Positions 8,905 through 17,633 are shown, counted from the stretch's first letter. The stretch is DNA of 64,000 bases from Streptomyces sp. NRRL S-646 (GCF_000720765.1 NZ_JODC01000017.1:1-64000), one strand, 5' to 3'. Program-made: numbers and translations. The notes: generated by a model from the sequence alone, not told the origin.

Positions 8905-10515
8905 TCAGCGGCTGGGCGACACGTCGCGCAGGTGGCGCAGTCCGGAAGGCCAGACGCCCTGCTTGCCGGGGGAGAGAATGCCGTGCGGGTCGAGCGCGTC
9001 CTTGAGCCGCTCGTTGAAGCGGCGCAGCGCGTGATCGCCGAAGTCGAAGGTGTCGGCGACGGCGTCCATGAAGTCGACGTGCGTGCGGTAGACGCCGTAG
9101 CCGGCCCCGGCGAGGGCGCGGACCAGTTCGGGGTAGAGCCGGTAGGCGTCGCCGGTCTGCTTCTCGTCGCAGGGGTTGAAGTAGAGCTGGGCGACGTTGG
9201 TGACGTGCCGCTGGCCCAGGATCATGGCGGGGTCGTAGTCCAGCCCGCTGCCGCTCAGCTGGTCGTCCAGCAGGGCATGCACCCGTACGACGTCCTGCCC
9301 GCGCAGGGGTGAGACGGTGGAGAAGTCGAGATGGCCGCCTCCCTCGCCGCTGTACCAGGACAGTGCCCGCATCAGGTCCAGGCTGGGGATGCCCGCCTGG
9401 ACCTGGGCGTTCTGATCTCGGGCGGTGTCGTGTACAGCGTGTCCGGCGAACTTCTCGCCGACGACGTGGACGCCGGGGATGACCGACAGTGCCTTCCTGA
9501 TCCGGGCGAGGCGGGCGTCGACGATGCCCTCGGTGCCGTACAGCGCGAAGCGCATGTTCCAGCGGCCGAGGCCCATTTGCCGGGCGAGCCGGAGAACCGC
9601 CTCCTCGGGTACGGGGCCGGGACCGTCGTACACCTCGGCACGGGTGGGTGCGCCGTCCATGACGGAGGCGATGAAGAGCGGATGGCCGATGGCGGGGTGG
9701 TTCTGGAGGGTGCGGTCCAGCAGGAGGGGGCGAAGTGCGTCGATGAGGACGGGCAGGTCCTCCTTGCGGGGCACCTGGACGCCGCCGGAGAGATAGCACT
9801 CCGGCTCGGGCATCAACCACACTCCCGCCCGGGTGACGATGGAGAGTCCGGACTGCTTGAACAGACCGTCGGCCGTGGGACCGAAGCCACGGGGGTAGGC
9901 GTGCCAGGCACGGTTGCCGGACATCGCGCCCATACCGGTGCGCAGCAGACTCCCGTCGGGCAGGACGACCTCCAGGCCGCACAGCCGGGCGGCGTGGTCG
10001 CCGTCGACGGTGTAGCCGATCCCGTGGTCGAGGGCGTTGCCGATGACGCTGCCCCAGCCGAGGTCGGGGGCGGAGGACCAGACCTTGTGACCGCCGGCAC
10101 GCAGGTGGTCGTACAGGTCGAAGAAGCGCACACCGGGCTCGACGACCGCGTAGGCCAGTTCCTCGTTCACTTCGAGGACACGGTTCATGCGGCGCAGGCT
10201 GACCTGCACCGATCCGGGGACGCGGGGGGCGGGTCCGCCGTAGGCGTTGTTGCGGCCCTGGGAGAAGGTCCACAGCGGGACGCGGTGCTCGCCGGCGATG
10301 CGGACGACCGCCTGGACCTCTTCGACGGTGGCCGGCATGACGACGGCGGCCGCGGTGTGGTCGCTCCAGCCCGGGTGGGAGAAGGGGTCCCGGAAGTCGT
10401 CGACGGTTCCGGGGGCGGTGAGGACCGCGTCCGTGCCGAGCGCCTCGACAAAGGCCTCGGCGGCGGCGTCGGGGAGCGGGCGGACGGCGGTGTTGGAAGG
10501 TGGCTGGAAAGGCAC
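8905..10515 (-). CDS. VAO-family FAD-dependent phenol oxidase/dehydrogenase 2
   Basis: Paralogue of the 2457-4067 enzyme, also 536 aa from the chosen GTG start at 10515, which has GGGAGG six bases upstream; the ATG at 10533 lacks a ribosome site. It keeps RNNAYGG, GDH and VYRTH, matching VAO Tyr108, Asp170 and Tyr503-Arg504. At the covalent-histidine position it has RHVTN in place of REMHH, like its paralogue. It is the first gene of the operon with the Liv-type importer. The two copies may act on different para-substituents or successive intermediates, which is inference. Confidence 0.87.
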   Translation of the reverse strand: MPFQPPSNTAVRPLPDAAAEAFVEALGTDAVLTAPGTVDDFRDPFSHPGWSDHTAAAVVMPATVEEVQAVVRIAGEHRVPLWTFSQGRNNAYGGPAPRVPGSVQVSLRRMNRVLEVNEELAYAVVEPGVRFFDLYDHLRAGGHKVWSSAPDLGWGSVIGNALDHGIGYTVDGDHAARLCGLEVVLPDGSLLRTGMGAMSGNRAWHAYPRGFGPTADGLFKQSGLSIVTRAGVWLMPEPECYLSGGVQVPRKEDLPVLIDALRPLLLDRTLQNHPAIGHPLFIASVMDGAPTRAEVYDGPGPVPEEAVLRLARQMGLGRWNMRFALYGTEGIVDARLARIRKALSVIPGVHVVGEKFAGHAVHDTARDQNAQVQAGIPSLDLMRALSWYSGEGGGHLDFSTVSPLRGQDVVRVHALLDDQLSGSGLDYDPAMILGQRHVTNVAQLYFNPCDEKQTGDAYRLYPELVRALAGAGYGVYRTHVDFMDAVADTFDFGDHALRRFNERLKDALDPHGILSPGKQGVWPSGLRHLRDVSPSR

Positions 10516-10570
10516 GTCGGGCCTCCCGGACATGCGGGCCGGCTCGGACCCGCGAGGTGCAGAAAAATAC

Positions 10571-10582
10571 TGAGAGATCTAA
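10571..10582. promoter_or_regulatory. Candidate MarR operator upstream of phenol oxidase operon
   Basis: TGAGA-GA-TCTAA is an imperfect palindrome fitting the form TNAGANNTCTNA. It lies 56 bases before the GTG start of the first oxidase gene. Related sites occur at 11269-11280 and 12117-12130 in front of the neighbouring units, with a MarR gene alongside. Confidence 0.5.
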
Positions 10583-10596
10583 CCGATTTCTGGAAG

Positions 10597-11220
10597 CTAC
10601 GCCGGGGTCACACCCACGTCAATAGGTGGGTCGAGCAACGGTGCCAGCAGGTCAGCGGCCTGCTGCGGCGTGACGACGTCCGCTGGATCCATGCGGTGGA
10701 CCTCGCGTGAGGCGCGGTCGATGTAGACGTGTTCGCCGAGCAGCTTGACGGCCTCGTCATAGGGCCAGATGTTGGCCACTTTGTGGGTGACGAGGTAGTG
10801 GGCGTCGAGGTCGTCGACGTCCTCGCCCATCGCGGGCTTCATCAGTGCACCCGGGACGATCTGCCCCAGTAGTGACTCGATGGCCAGTCCCCAGTCCGCG
10901 ACCGCGATGCGCTCGGTGAGCGGGACGAGCACGTTCAGTCCGGCTTCGGTCATCGTGCGGTAGAAGTCGGCGACGGCGTCATGGCCGTCGAAGACGGCGG
11001 TGTTGTCGCCTTCGGCGATGCGGTAGACGGGGTGGGGCACGGTCAGATCCGGGTCGAGGATCTCCGGCCACCGGCCGGACACCTCCAGCATGGCGTGGCG
11101 GCGGAAGTTGGTCAGGATCGCCCGTTGACGGGGATCGGTCGCGAGGCCGAGCTGGCGCTCTGCCTCGCGCGGGACGTTCAGGACGTCCAGTCGCGGCACG
11201 ACGGCCGGAATGAGGCGCAC
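10597..11220 (-). CDS. NTF2-like (SnoaL-type) protein
   Basis: A 207-aa protein with a cone-shaped NTF2/SnoaL-like fold expected from the pattern HPVYRIAEGDNTAVFDGHDAV, FYRTM and the terminal strand VHRMD. Members are either polyketide cyclases, small dehydratases/isomerases or non-enzymatic binders, so the activity cannot be assigned. Start is GTG 11220 with GAGGAG six bases upstream. It lies divergent from the SDR gene at 11341 and tail-to-head with the oxidase operon. The shared operator suggests it serves the same pathway. Confidence 0.75.
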   Translation of the reverse strand: MRLIPAVVPRLDVLNVPREAERQLGLATDPRQRAILTNFRRHAMLEVSGRWPEILDPDLTVPHPVYRIAEGDNTAVFDGHDAVADFYRTMTEAGLNVLVPLTERIAVADWGLAIESLLGQIVPGALMKPAMGEDVDDLDAHYLVTHKVANIWPYDEAVKLLGEHVYIDRASREVHRMDPADVVTPQQAADLLAPLLDPPIDVGVTPA

Positions 11221-11268
11221 GGTGCGCTCCTCTCACTCTGAAGCGGCCTCAACGTAGCAACCAATTAA

Positions 11269-11280
11269 TTAGAGGTCTAG
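11269..11280. promoter_or_regulatory. Candidate MarR operator between NTF2-like and SDR genes
   Basis: TTAGA-GG-TCTAG contains the perfect palindrome TAGA-GG-TCTA and fits the same pattern as the sites at 10571 and 12117. A weaker half site, ACTGAGACATCGAG, lies at 11301-11314. Both are inside the 120-base divergent promoter region. Confidence 0.5.
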
Positions 11281-11340
11281 GTACTGCGCGGGTGTGAATT
11301 ACTGAGACATCGAGCTAGTCTCGGAGGTATGGAGATCACT

Positions 11341-12084
11341 ATGAAGGGCAAGGCCGGGCTGGTCACCGGCGCGGCAGGCGGCATCGGACGAGCCGCCGCC
11401 GTGGCCTTCGGGCGCGCCGGGGCAGCGGTCGTCGTCGCCGATCTGGGCAGCCGACGCGCCGCCGGACTGGAGACCGTGCGGCTGGTCGAGCAGGCCGGCG
11501 GACGGGCACTGTTCGTCGCGTGCGACGTCACCCAGGCCGACGAGTGCACCGCACTCGCGGCGACCGTGGCAGAGACGTACGGGCGGCTGGACTTCGCGCA
11601 CAACAACGCGGGTATCGCCGTGCAGGGCAGCGTCACCGACACTGACGAGGCGGCCTTCGACCGTTGCCTCGCCGTGAACCTGAAAGGGGTCTGGCACGGT
11701 CTGCGGGCGCAGATCCCCCTCATGGCCGCGTCGGGTGGCGGTGCGATCGTCAACACCGCGTCGCTCGCCGGGCTCATCGGCCTTCCGCAGGGCGCCGCCT
11801 ACTCCGCGAGCAAGCATGCCGTAATCGGTCTGACCAAGACCGCCGCCATCGAGTGCGCGGACCGGAACATCCGGGTCAACGCGGTCTGCCCGGCGGCGGT
11901 CCGCACCGACATGACCGCCGCTCTGCCGCCCGAACTCCAGGCGCAGGCCGTAGCCCCCCAGGTGATCAAGCGGTTCGCCGAACCGGAGGAGATCGCCGAT
12001 GCCGTGCTCTGGCTCTGCTCCGACGCGTCCTCCTTCGTGACGGGGACCGCTCTGCCTGTGGACGCGGGGGCCACCGCGTCGTAA
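11341..12084 (+). CDS. SDR family oxidoreductase
   Basis: A classical SDR of 247 aa. Motifs are TGAAGGIGRA for cofactor binding at about residue 8, NNAG near 85, catalytic S and YSASK near 150, and the C-terminal cap with DAGATAS. The form VVVADL after the second strand favours NAD(H). ATG 11341 is preferred because GGAG sits six bases upstream; ATG 11329 is only one base after a GGAGG. It shares a divergent regulatory region with the NTF2-like gene and could oxidise an alcohol made by the phenol oxidases, which is inference. Confidence 0.87.
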   Translation: MKGKAGLVTGAAGGIGRAAAVAFGRAGAAVVVADLGSRRAAGLETVRLVEQAGGRALFVACDVTQADECTALAATVAETYGRLDFAHNNAGIAVQGSVTDTDEAAFDRCLAVNLKGVWHGLRAQIPLMAASGGGAIVNTASLAGLIGLPQGAAYSASKHAVIGLTKTAAIECADRNIRVNAVCPAAVRTDMTAALPPELQAQAVAPQVIKRFAEPEEIADAVLWLCSDASSFVTGTALPVDAGATAS

Positions 12085-12116
12085 CCGGGCAGGATGTGCG
12101 GCAAGCCGGCTATACG

Positions 12117-12130
12117 CTGAGACCTCTCAG
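12117..12130. promoter_or_regulatory. Perfect palindrome upstream of marR-type gene
   Basis: CTGAGA-CC-TCTCAG is a perfect 14-bp inverted repeat ending 34 bases before the ATG of the MarR gene. It is the best member of the TNAGANNTCTNA set and likely the autoregulatory site. Confidence 0.6.
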
Positions 12131-12164
12131 TAACTTCTCCTAATGGTGAGGACAGAGTCCCTTC

Positions 12165-12734
12165 ATGCAGCCGAGCCAGTCCCAGCTCCCGATCCCCGGC
12201 GATCCCGCCGAGGCCGACGCCCAGGCCGCCGAGGCCGCACGATCCTTCGCGCCGGACGCGGACATCGACGCCATGCTCATGATCTTCGGACTGGTAAGAG
12301 CGGCTGAACGACTCCAGCAGGACTTCGAGGTCAGCGTCCAGCGCCCGGCCGGCCTCACCTGGGCGGGCTTTCGTGCCCTGTTCGCGGTCAAGACGGTCGG
12401 CGAACTGACCCCGCTGCAGCTCGCCCGGCTGACCAACGTCTCCCAGGCCAGCGTTTCGGCGGTGCTCAACACCCTGGAACGCAAGGGACTCATCCAGCGC
12501 AGCAGGTCGGACAAGGACGGCCGGTCCGTCACCATCCAGCTCACCGACTACGGACACGACGTGGTCGGTGAGCTCTTCGCACGCAATAACGCCCGCGAGG
12601 CCGAATGGGCCCGAGCCCTGACCGCCCGCGAGCGCAGCACTCTGATCCGACTGCTGCGGAAGATCCGTCGGCATGAGGTCAGCACGATCACGGACGCCAC
12701 CCGAGTGGTGAACGGTGACGTCAGCACGGCGTGA
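12165..12734 (+). CDS. MarR-family transcriptional regulator
   Basis: A 189-aa winged-helix regulator. The recognition region LTPLQLARLTNVSQASVSAV is near residues 85-105, and the wing contains RSDKDGRSVTIQLT near 125, typical of MarR. An unusual proline/alanine-rich N-terminal extension of about 35 residues precedes the dimerisation helix. MarR proteins are usually dimers released from DNA by phenolic ligands. The palindrome 34 bases upstream and related sites before the oxidase operon and the NTF2/SDR pair make it the probable local regulator, which is inference. Confidence 0.87.
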   Translation: MQPSQSQLPIPGDPAEADAQAAEAARSFAPDADIDAMLMIFGLVRAAERLQQDFEVSVQRPAGLTWAGFRALFAVKTVGELTPLQLARLTNVSQASVSAVLNTLERKGLIQRSRSDKDGRSVTIQLTDYGHDVVGELFARNNAREAEWARALTARERSTLIRLLRKIRRHEVSTITDATRVVNGDVSTA

Positions 12735-12973
12735 GCCTTCGCAACGAACCGGTGGGTGAGGCGGCGGGCCGCGCGGTGTCGGCTGACGGCGTCGCCAGCG
12801 CCTCGGTCGGAGCGATCCGGGCAGGCGGCCCTTCGCAGGGATCGAGGCGAGGCGGCCAGCGATCGCCCGGCCGGGGACGATAGCCGGCCGACGACCGCCG
12901 CGGGGTCGAGTTCGGGAGCCGGTGCGGACGGGGCGAGGATCCCGACGACCGTGCACCGGTCCCGGCCGTCACG

Positions 12974-13936
12974 TCAGACGTCCGTACTCGTCGACCCGTC
13001 CGGCACGGGCCGTTGTCCCCTCATGCCGGACAGAGCGGCCTTCAGCCGGCCGCCCATCGGGGTCTCCGGGCGGGGCTCGGCGAACGCGGCGCGGATCGGC
13101 GCCACCTCGACCGGGTCGGGCGCCCACCGGACCTGGACGGTGATGAGCGTGCGCAGTGTCCGCCGCAGGGTCCGGACCACGAGCGGCCGCGGGCCCTTGA
13201 GCCCGTGGACGGCGAGCAGGTCCGGCGTGGCAAGGGACAGCACGAGGGCACGACCGAGCCCGTGCAACGGGCGGGGGAACCAGCGGTCGCAGAACTGCTG
13301 CAGCATCGCCTCGGCGACGACGTTGCTCTCCGGAGCGGTCGAGTAGTCGTTGCGCTCGAAGTCGGCGAGGAAGGCGAGCATCCCGTCGAAGTCCGCTGGC
13401 AACGGGACGCCCTGGTCCGAACCGATACGGAAGAGCCCGGCGATCTGCGACCAGTGCCGGTAGGCGGCCCGCTGCTCGTTGGCGCTGAAACCGGGCAGAC
13501 CGAGCCGCTGCATCACCCGGTGCGGCTCGGCGGCGAGGATGCACATCGTGTACGTGTACTGGCGTACGTCCAGGATCGCGTCGGGGTACTTCCCCGCCCA
13601 GGCGTCGTGCTGCCGGTTGACCCGTTCGACGGACTCACGCACGCTCGGGTCGTGCGCACCCTCGCCGAGGTACCAGGTCCACACCGCGTGCATGGTGCCC
13701 TCTATACGACGCTGCTGGTGCAGGACGACCTTGCCCTTGCCGCCGCGGACGAGTGTGCGTGCGCCGCTGCCCGGCCCGACGAGCCGCAGGAAGCCCTGGC
13801 ACACCGCCATGTTGAGGATCATCGGGCTGGTCCGGTAGGCGTTGCCGAGCTGCCAGATCCGGGCATGGTCGACGTCCGGGTCGAGCGCCTCGATCTCGGC
13901 GTTTATCCACTTGCGCGGCTTTTCCCTGGTGGCCAC
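12974..13936 (-). CDS. Oxygenase MpaB family protein (DUF2236)
   Basis: A 320-aa alpha-helical protein of the MpaB/Lcp-related DUF2236 family, recognisable by RTSPMILNMAVCQGFL early, HAVWTWYLG and YTYTMCILAAEPH. Relatives include latex-clearing protein and the fungal mycophenolate oxygenase, which bind haem through a histidine. The GTG start at 13936 is chosen for the upstream GAGGAGG; an open frame extends to 13984 without a ribosome site. It is transcribed with the aldehyde dehydrogenase upstream on the same strand. Oxidative cleavage feeding aldehydes to that enzyme is plausible but unproven. Confidence 0.78.
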   Translation of the reverse strand: MATREKPRKWINAEIEALDPDVDHARIWQLGNAYRTSPMILNMAVCQGFLRLVGPGSGARTLVRGGKGKVVLHQQRRIEGTMHAVWTWYLGEGAHDPSVRESVERVNRQHDAWAGKYPDAILDVRQYTYTMCILAAEPHRVMQRLGLPGFSANEQRAAYRHWSQIAGLFRIGSDQGVPLPADFDGMLAFLADFERNDYSTAPESNVVAEAMLQQFCDRWFPRPLHGLGRALVLSLATPDLLAVHGLKGPRPLVVRTLRRTLRTLITVQVRWAPDPVEVAPIRAAFAEPRPETPMGGRLKAALSGMRGQRPVPDGSTSTDV

Positions 13937-13983
13937 GTGTCCTCCTCGAGTTACTGATCGGGCCTGGCGATTTCGTCGAAGCA

Positions 13984-15456
13984 TCAGCGCTGGATCGCCT
14001 TGGTCTCCAGAAACTCCTCCAGTCCTTGGGCGCCGCCCTCGCGGCCGACGCCGGACTGCTTGTACCCGCCGAACGGCGCGCCCGGGTTGAACGCGCCCCC
14101 GTTCACCTCGATCTGACCGGCCCGCAGGCGCCGGGCCACCCGCAGCGCTCGTTCCGGATCGGCCGACCAGACCCCGCCGGCCAGGCCGTACTCGGTGTCG
14201 TTGGCGATCCGGACGGCGTCGTCCTCATCCTGGTACGGCATGATCGACAGGACCGGGCCGAAGATCTCCTCGCGGGCGATCGTCATCTCCGGGGTGACGC
14301 CGGAGAACACGGTGGCCGGCACGTAGTACCCCCGGCCCAGGTCGGCAAGGTCGCGTTCGCTCTCCACCCCGCCGGCGACCAGGGTTGCGCCCTCGTCAAT
14401 ACCCTTCTGGATGTACGACTGGACTCGCTCCAGCTGGACCGAGCTGACCAGCGGCCCCAGCCGGGTCTCCGGGTCGGACGGATCGCCGTGCTGGTACTCG
14501 CCGGCCACCCGGGCGGCGATCTGCTCCGCCTCGGCCAGCCGGTCGGCCGGCACCAGCATCCGGGTCAGCGCCGAGCAGGTCTGACCGGAATTGACGTAAC
14601 ACTTGGCCAGGCCGTCGGCCACCGCCCGCTCGAAGTCGGCATCGTCGAGCAGCACGTTGGCCGACTTCCCGCCGAGCTCCAGAGCGACCCGCTTGACCGT
14701 CTCGGCCGCCACCACCGCGACCCGCTTCCCGGCCCGGGTGGAGCCGGTGAACGACACCATGTCGACCCCGGGATGCGCCGCCAGCGCCTCGCCGACCACC
14801 GCGCCGAACCCGCTGAGCAGGTTGAAAACCCCGGCTGGCAGGCCGACGTCGTCGAAGATCGAGGCCATCGCATGACCCGCCAGCGGAGCCACCTCGGTCG
14901 GCTTGACCACCACCGTGCAGCCGGCCGCGAGCGCAGCCGCCACCTTCAGCACGATCTGGTGCAGCGGGAAGTTCCAGGGGGTGATGCAGCCGACCACACC
15001 GATCGGTTCCCGCACGATCAGGGAGTTGCCGACCTCGGGGCCGTCGAACGTGAAGCTCCGGGCCAGCCGGGCGAAGTTCGCCAGGTTGAAGGCAGGCAGA
15101 CCGACCTGTATGGACGCGGCGGCCTGCAGCGGCATCCCCATGTCCCGGGAGATCAGCGCCGCGATCTCGTCGGTCCGGGCCACCAGCGCCTCGTGGGCCT
15201 TCTCCAGGTAGTCCGCCCGCTCGCCCGGCGGCCGGGCCGACCAGGCCGGCAGCGCCCGGCGCGCAGCGGCCACCGCGCGATCCACGTCCGCCGGTGTCCC
15301 GGCCGCGACCTGGGCGATCACTTCCTCGGTGGCCGGGTTCAGCACCTCGATCCGGTCGGTCCCGGCCGAGGCCACCCACTCACCGTCGATGTACAGGGAC
15401 GTCCGGTCCAGCACCTGGCCGCCTGCGGGGGTGCCGGTGTAGGCCGGGGCGCTCAA
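13984..15456 (-). CDS. NAD(P)-dependent aldehyde dehydrogenase
   Basis: A 490-aa aldehyde dehydrogenase. It shows [18 protein letters not shown] cofactor contacts, ELGGKSANV with the general-base glutamate, the catalytic cysteine in GQTCSA near residue 290, EEIFGPVL, and the C-terminal [12 protein letters not shown]. The likely start is TTG 15456, which overlaps the stop of the upstream alcohol dehydrogenase remnant (TTGA), so translation was once coupled to that gene. It oxidises an aldehyde to the acid; the former pairing with an alcohol dehydrogenase indicates an alcohol-aldehyde-acid sequence. Confidence 0.88.
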   Translation of the reverse strand: MSAPAYTGTPAGGQVLDRTSLYIDGEWVASAGTDRIEVLNPATEEVIAQVAAGTPADVDRAVAAARRALPAWSARPPGERADYLEKAHEALVARTDEIAALISRDMGMPLQAAASIQVGLPAFNLANFARLARSFTFDGPEVGNSLIVREPIGVVGCITPWNFPLHQIVLKVAAALAAGCTVVVKPTEVAPLAGHAMASIFDDVGLPAGVFNLLSGFGAVVGEALAAHPGVDMVSFTGSTRAGKRVAVVAAETVKRVALELGGKSANVLLDDADFERAVADGLAKCYVNSGQTCSALTRMLVPADRLAEAEQIAARVAGEYQHGDPSDPETRLGPLVSSVQLERVQSYIQKGIDEGATLVAGGVESERDLADLGRGYYVPATVFSGVTPEMTIAREEIFGPVLSIMPYQDEDDAVRIANDTEYGLAGGVWSADPERALRVARRLRAGQIEVNGGAFNPGAPFGGYKQSGVGREGGAQGLEEFLETKAIQR

Positions 15457-15650
15457 CGGTCGCCGTCCGTGTAGATCACCATGCCGCGAATGTTCTTGCC
15501 TTTTTTCATGTCCTGGCACCTCTGATTGATGACTTCGAACCGGTACTTGGTGGTGATCAGCTCGTCGAGGTTCAACCGGCCGGCCTGGTAGAGCGAGAGC
15601 AGCGCGGGGGTCTCGACTCGCGGGTGGCTCTTGACCCCGGAGATTCCGTG
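15453..15650 (-). pseudogene. Zinc alcohol dehydrogenase, C-terminal remnant
   Basis: About 60 codons match the C-terminus of NDMA-dependent/class III-type alcohol dehydrogenases: [29 protein letters not shown], then [13 protein letters not shown] and stop. The zinc-binding and Rossmann parts are missing, and the sequence upstream of about 15650 has no relation to the family. The 5' end has therefore been deleted or replaced. The remaining stop codon overlaps the TTG start of the aldehyde dehydrogenase. An ATG at 15707 could let the fragment be translated, but not as an enzyme. Confidence 0.7.
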
Positions 15651-15876
15651 CGCGAGCACGATGATCGGTAGGGCCCCTCGATCGTCGGAAACGGCGGGAC
15701 GGAAGATCATTGCTTCACACTCGCCATCACCGGACCTGAATCGCGCTTCAGTCCGGGGCCCTGACACACGAGTCACCTGACTCTCCCATCGTCGTTCGCC
15801 TTTGTCCGATCGCGGGGTCGGCGAGTGCACCGACGCACTCATGGTCGACCTGTGACAGGCGCCACTCAATGTTGTG

Positions 15877-15921
15877 GTGCACAGCATCAACCGAGAGAAA
15901 AGTGCACAGTGCACAGCACAG
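15877..15921. repeat. GTGCACAG repeats upstream of PucR-type gene
   Basis: The octamer GTGCACAG occurs at 15877-15884, 15902-15909 and 15909-15916 (the last two share a base), with a degenerate CACAG at 15917-15921. The pair at 15902-15914 also forms a short inverted repeat. Their place 25-65 bases before the GTG start suggests an operator cluster. Confidence 0.45.
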
Positions 15922-15942
15922 GGCACAGGAAGGAGGGATAGT

Positions 15943-17172
15943 GTGGGCGCTATGCATGGCGCCGGTTTGCGGGGCGACTCCGAAAAGTTGCTACGCACCA
16001 TGTGCAAGGAATTCCTGGCCGATCCCTCCGTCTTGGGTCCGATCCAGGACGCACTTGTCAACGCAATCGATGCCCGCTTCGGATCGGACCCCTCCATTTC
16101 TGAGGCGATCGGTGAGGCGACCCGGGCCTACTCCCATCATTGGGCACGCTCGATGTACGAGGACCCGTGGCGGGACGTGGAGCCCCTCCTGACAAGCCAG
16201 ATCGTCAACATCTCGCGCGACGGGTATCGCTGGGGTGAGGAGGACACCTTCCGCGCTTCCAACTACGCCGCTCAACAGGCGATGTGGTCCATCTTGATGC
16301 GGATCGCATTTTCACTGTGCGATGAAACCGCCGTCCTGCAGCCCGCGCTTGACCGGGCCTCGCGCTCACTGTCGCTCTGGGTCGACCGCACAGTCACTGC
16401 CGTGATCGACATTCTGGAGCAGGAGCGCGCAGCTCTGTCGGGCGACGAGCACGTAAGACGCCTCGAGCTGGTCAATCTCATCCTGGGTGGAACACCGGTT
16501 CCTGTGACCGGTGTTGATCAGAGTCTCGGATACCCGCTCTCAGCCAGACATCTGGGGGTAATCCTCTGGGCGCCACCACAGTTCGCCGATCGCGCGGCAC
16601 TTGTGCAGGTGGCGAGCGCGCTCGGCCGGATCGCGGAGTCCAGAAGCCGGCTGCTCGTTCATGCCAGCGCTTCGTCGCTGTGGCTGTGGCTGACGCCCGG
16701 AATCCCAGTTTCGGCCGAGGCGCTCGAGACCGCTCTAGCCCCGCACCGCGACGTCAGGCTTGCGATCGGTTCATTGGACGAGGGAGTGGACGGGTTCCGA
16801 CGCACCCACGACCGCGCGGTGGAGACCCAACGGCTGGTGCAGAGCAACAACGCGCACCGGGTTGCCTTCTATGACGACGTCGCCGCCGTCATATTGCTGG
16901 CCCGAGATGAAGCCCGGCTACGCGAATTCATCTACGCGACTCTCGGCCCGTTGGCCACAGGCCCACAGGACCTACGTGACACGCTGCGAATGTTTATCCA
17001 CCAGCGGTACAACGCATCCCGGACGGCAGAGCTGCTGTTCACCCACCGAAACACCATCCTGCAACGCATTCGCCGCGCCGAAGAACGCCTGCCCGTCACT
17101 CTGGACCGGCACGGCACCAATGTCGGCATCGCCCTGGACGCGATGCACTGGCTGAACCTCCAGGACGAGTAG
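15943..17172 (+). CDS. PucR/CdaR-type transcriptional regulator
   Basis: A 409-aa regulator with a degenerate central GGDEF-like region and the C-terminal PucR helix-turn-helix: YNASRTAELLFTHRNTILQRI followed by RAEERL near residue 385. The GTG start at 15943 has GGAGGG five bases upstream; an open frame continues to 15874 but covers the repeats. Family members activate catabolic genes, often for amino or aromatic compounds. The gene is divergent from the aldehyde dehydrogenase unit across a 300-bp spacer holding the GTGCACAG repeats, which suggests control of that unit. Confidence 0.85.
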   Translation: MGAMHGAGLRGDSEKLLRTMCKEFLADPSVLGPIQDALVNAIDARFGSDPSISEAIGEATRAYSHHWARSMYEDPWRDVEPLLTSQIVNISRDGYRWGEEDTFRASNYAAQQAMWSILMRIAFSLCDETAVLQPALDRASRSLSLWVDRTVTAVIDILEQERAALSGDEHVRRLELVNLILGGTPVPVTGVDQSLGYPLSARHLGVILWAPPQFADRAALVQVASALGRIAESRSRLLVHASASSLWLWLTPGIPVSAEALETALAPHRDVRLAIGSLDEGVDGFRRTHDRAVETQRLVQSNNAHRVAFYDDVAAVILLARDEARLREFIYATLGPLATGPQDLRDTLRMFIHQRYNASRTAELLFTHRNTILQRIRRAEERLPVTLDRHGTNVGIALDAMHWLNLQDE

Positions 17173-17403
17173 GTGCAGCCCATCATCCGGGCCGGGGACG
17201 CCACACTCTCCAGCGGTCCGCCCGCTGCGGGAGATGGTCAAAGGGCACAAGCGCCAACGCCCCAGCAGCCCGGGCTTCGTCGACGCGGAAGCCGGAACGT
17301 TGGCCGACGACCTCGCCCGGCGTACCGAAGGGAATCCCGGGCGGAACGGCGCGCTCGTGCCGTTGGCCCGTCCATCCCTCCGCCGTCCGCTCGCAGTTCA
17401 GCG

Positions 17404-17435
17404 GGCCAGGCCAGAGGTGAGGCCTCGGCCTGGCC
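17404..17435. terminator. Hairpin with 9-bp arms
   Basis: GGCCAGGCC (17404-17412) and GGCCTGGCC (17427-17435) are exact complements with a 14-base loop that can itself pair GAGG with CCTC. No T-run follows, as is usual for actinobacterial terminators. Confidence 0.4.
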
Positions 17436-17603
17436 GTAAGTACTCCGCAGTGTCGGTCGCGAGACAGGGAGAGCGCCATCCGCGATGCTGGACATCGAGG
17501 AGCGGCTTTGCTTCATGCTCACGGCCTGCGGCGATCTCCCGATCGAGGCTCCCGTTCGAGGCGCACAGCTCAAGATCAGGCCGTGCGTTGGTCCTAGGTC
17601 TGG

Positions 17604-17633
17604 AGCGTGCTCGACGGATCCGTCGAGCACGCT
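17604..17633. terminator. 30-bp perfect palindrome, likely terminator
   Basis: Arms of 15 bases, AGCGTGCTCGACGGA and its exact complement, meet with no loop base around a central GGATCC. It starts 21 bases after the stop of the minus-strand serine hydrolase and is well placed to end its transcript. The absence of any loop base is unusual for a terminator and would also suit a protein-binding site or cruciform. Confidence 0.55.

Noticed and set aside
7059..9005. Plus-strand open frame of 648 codons
   Set aside because: Shadow of the permease and binding-protein genes on the other strand; no domain.
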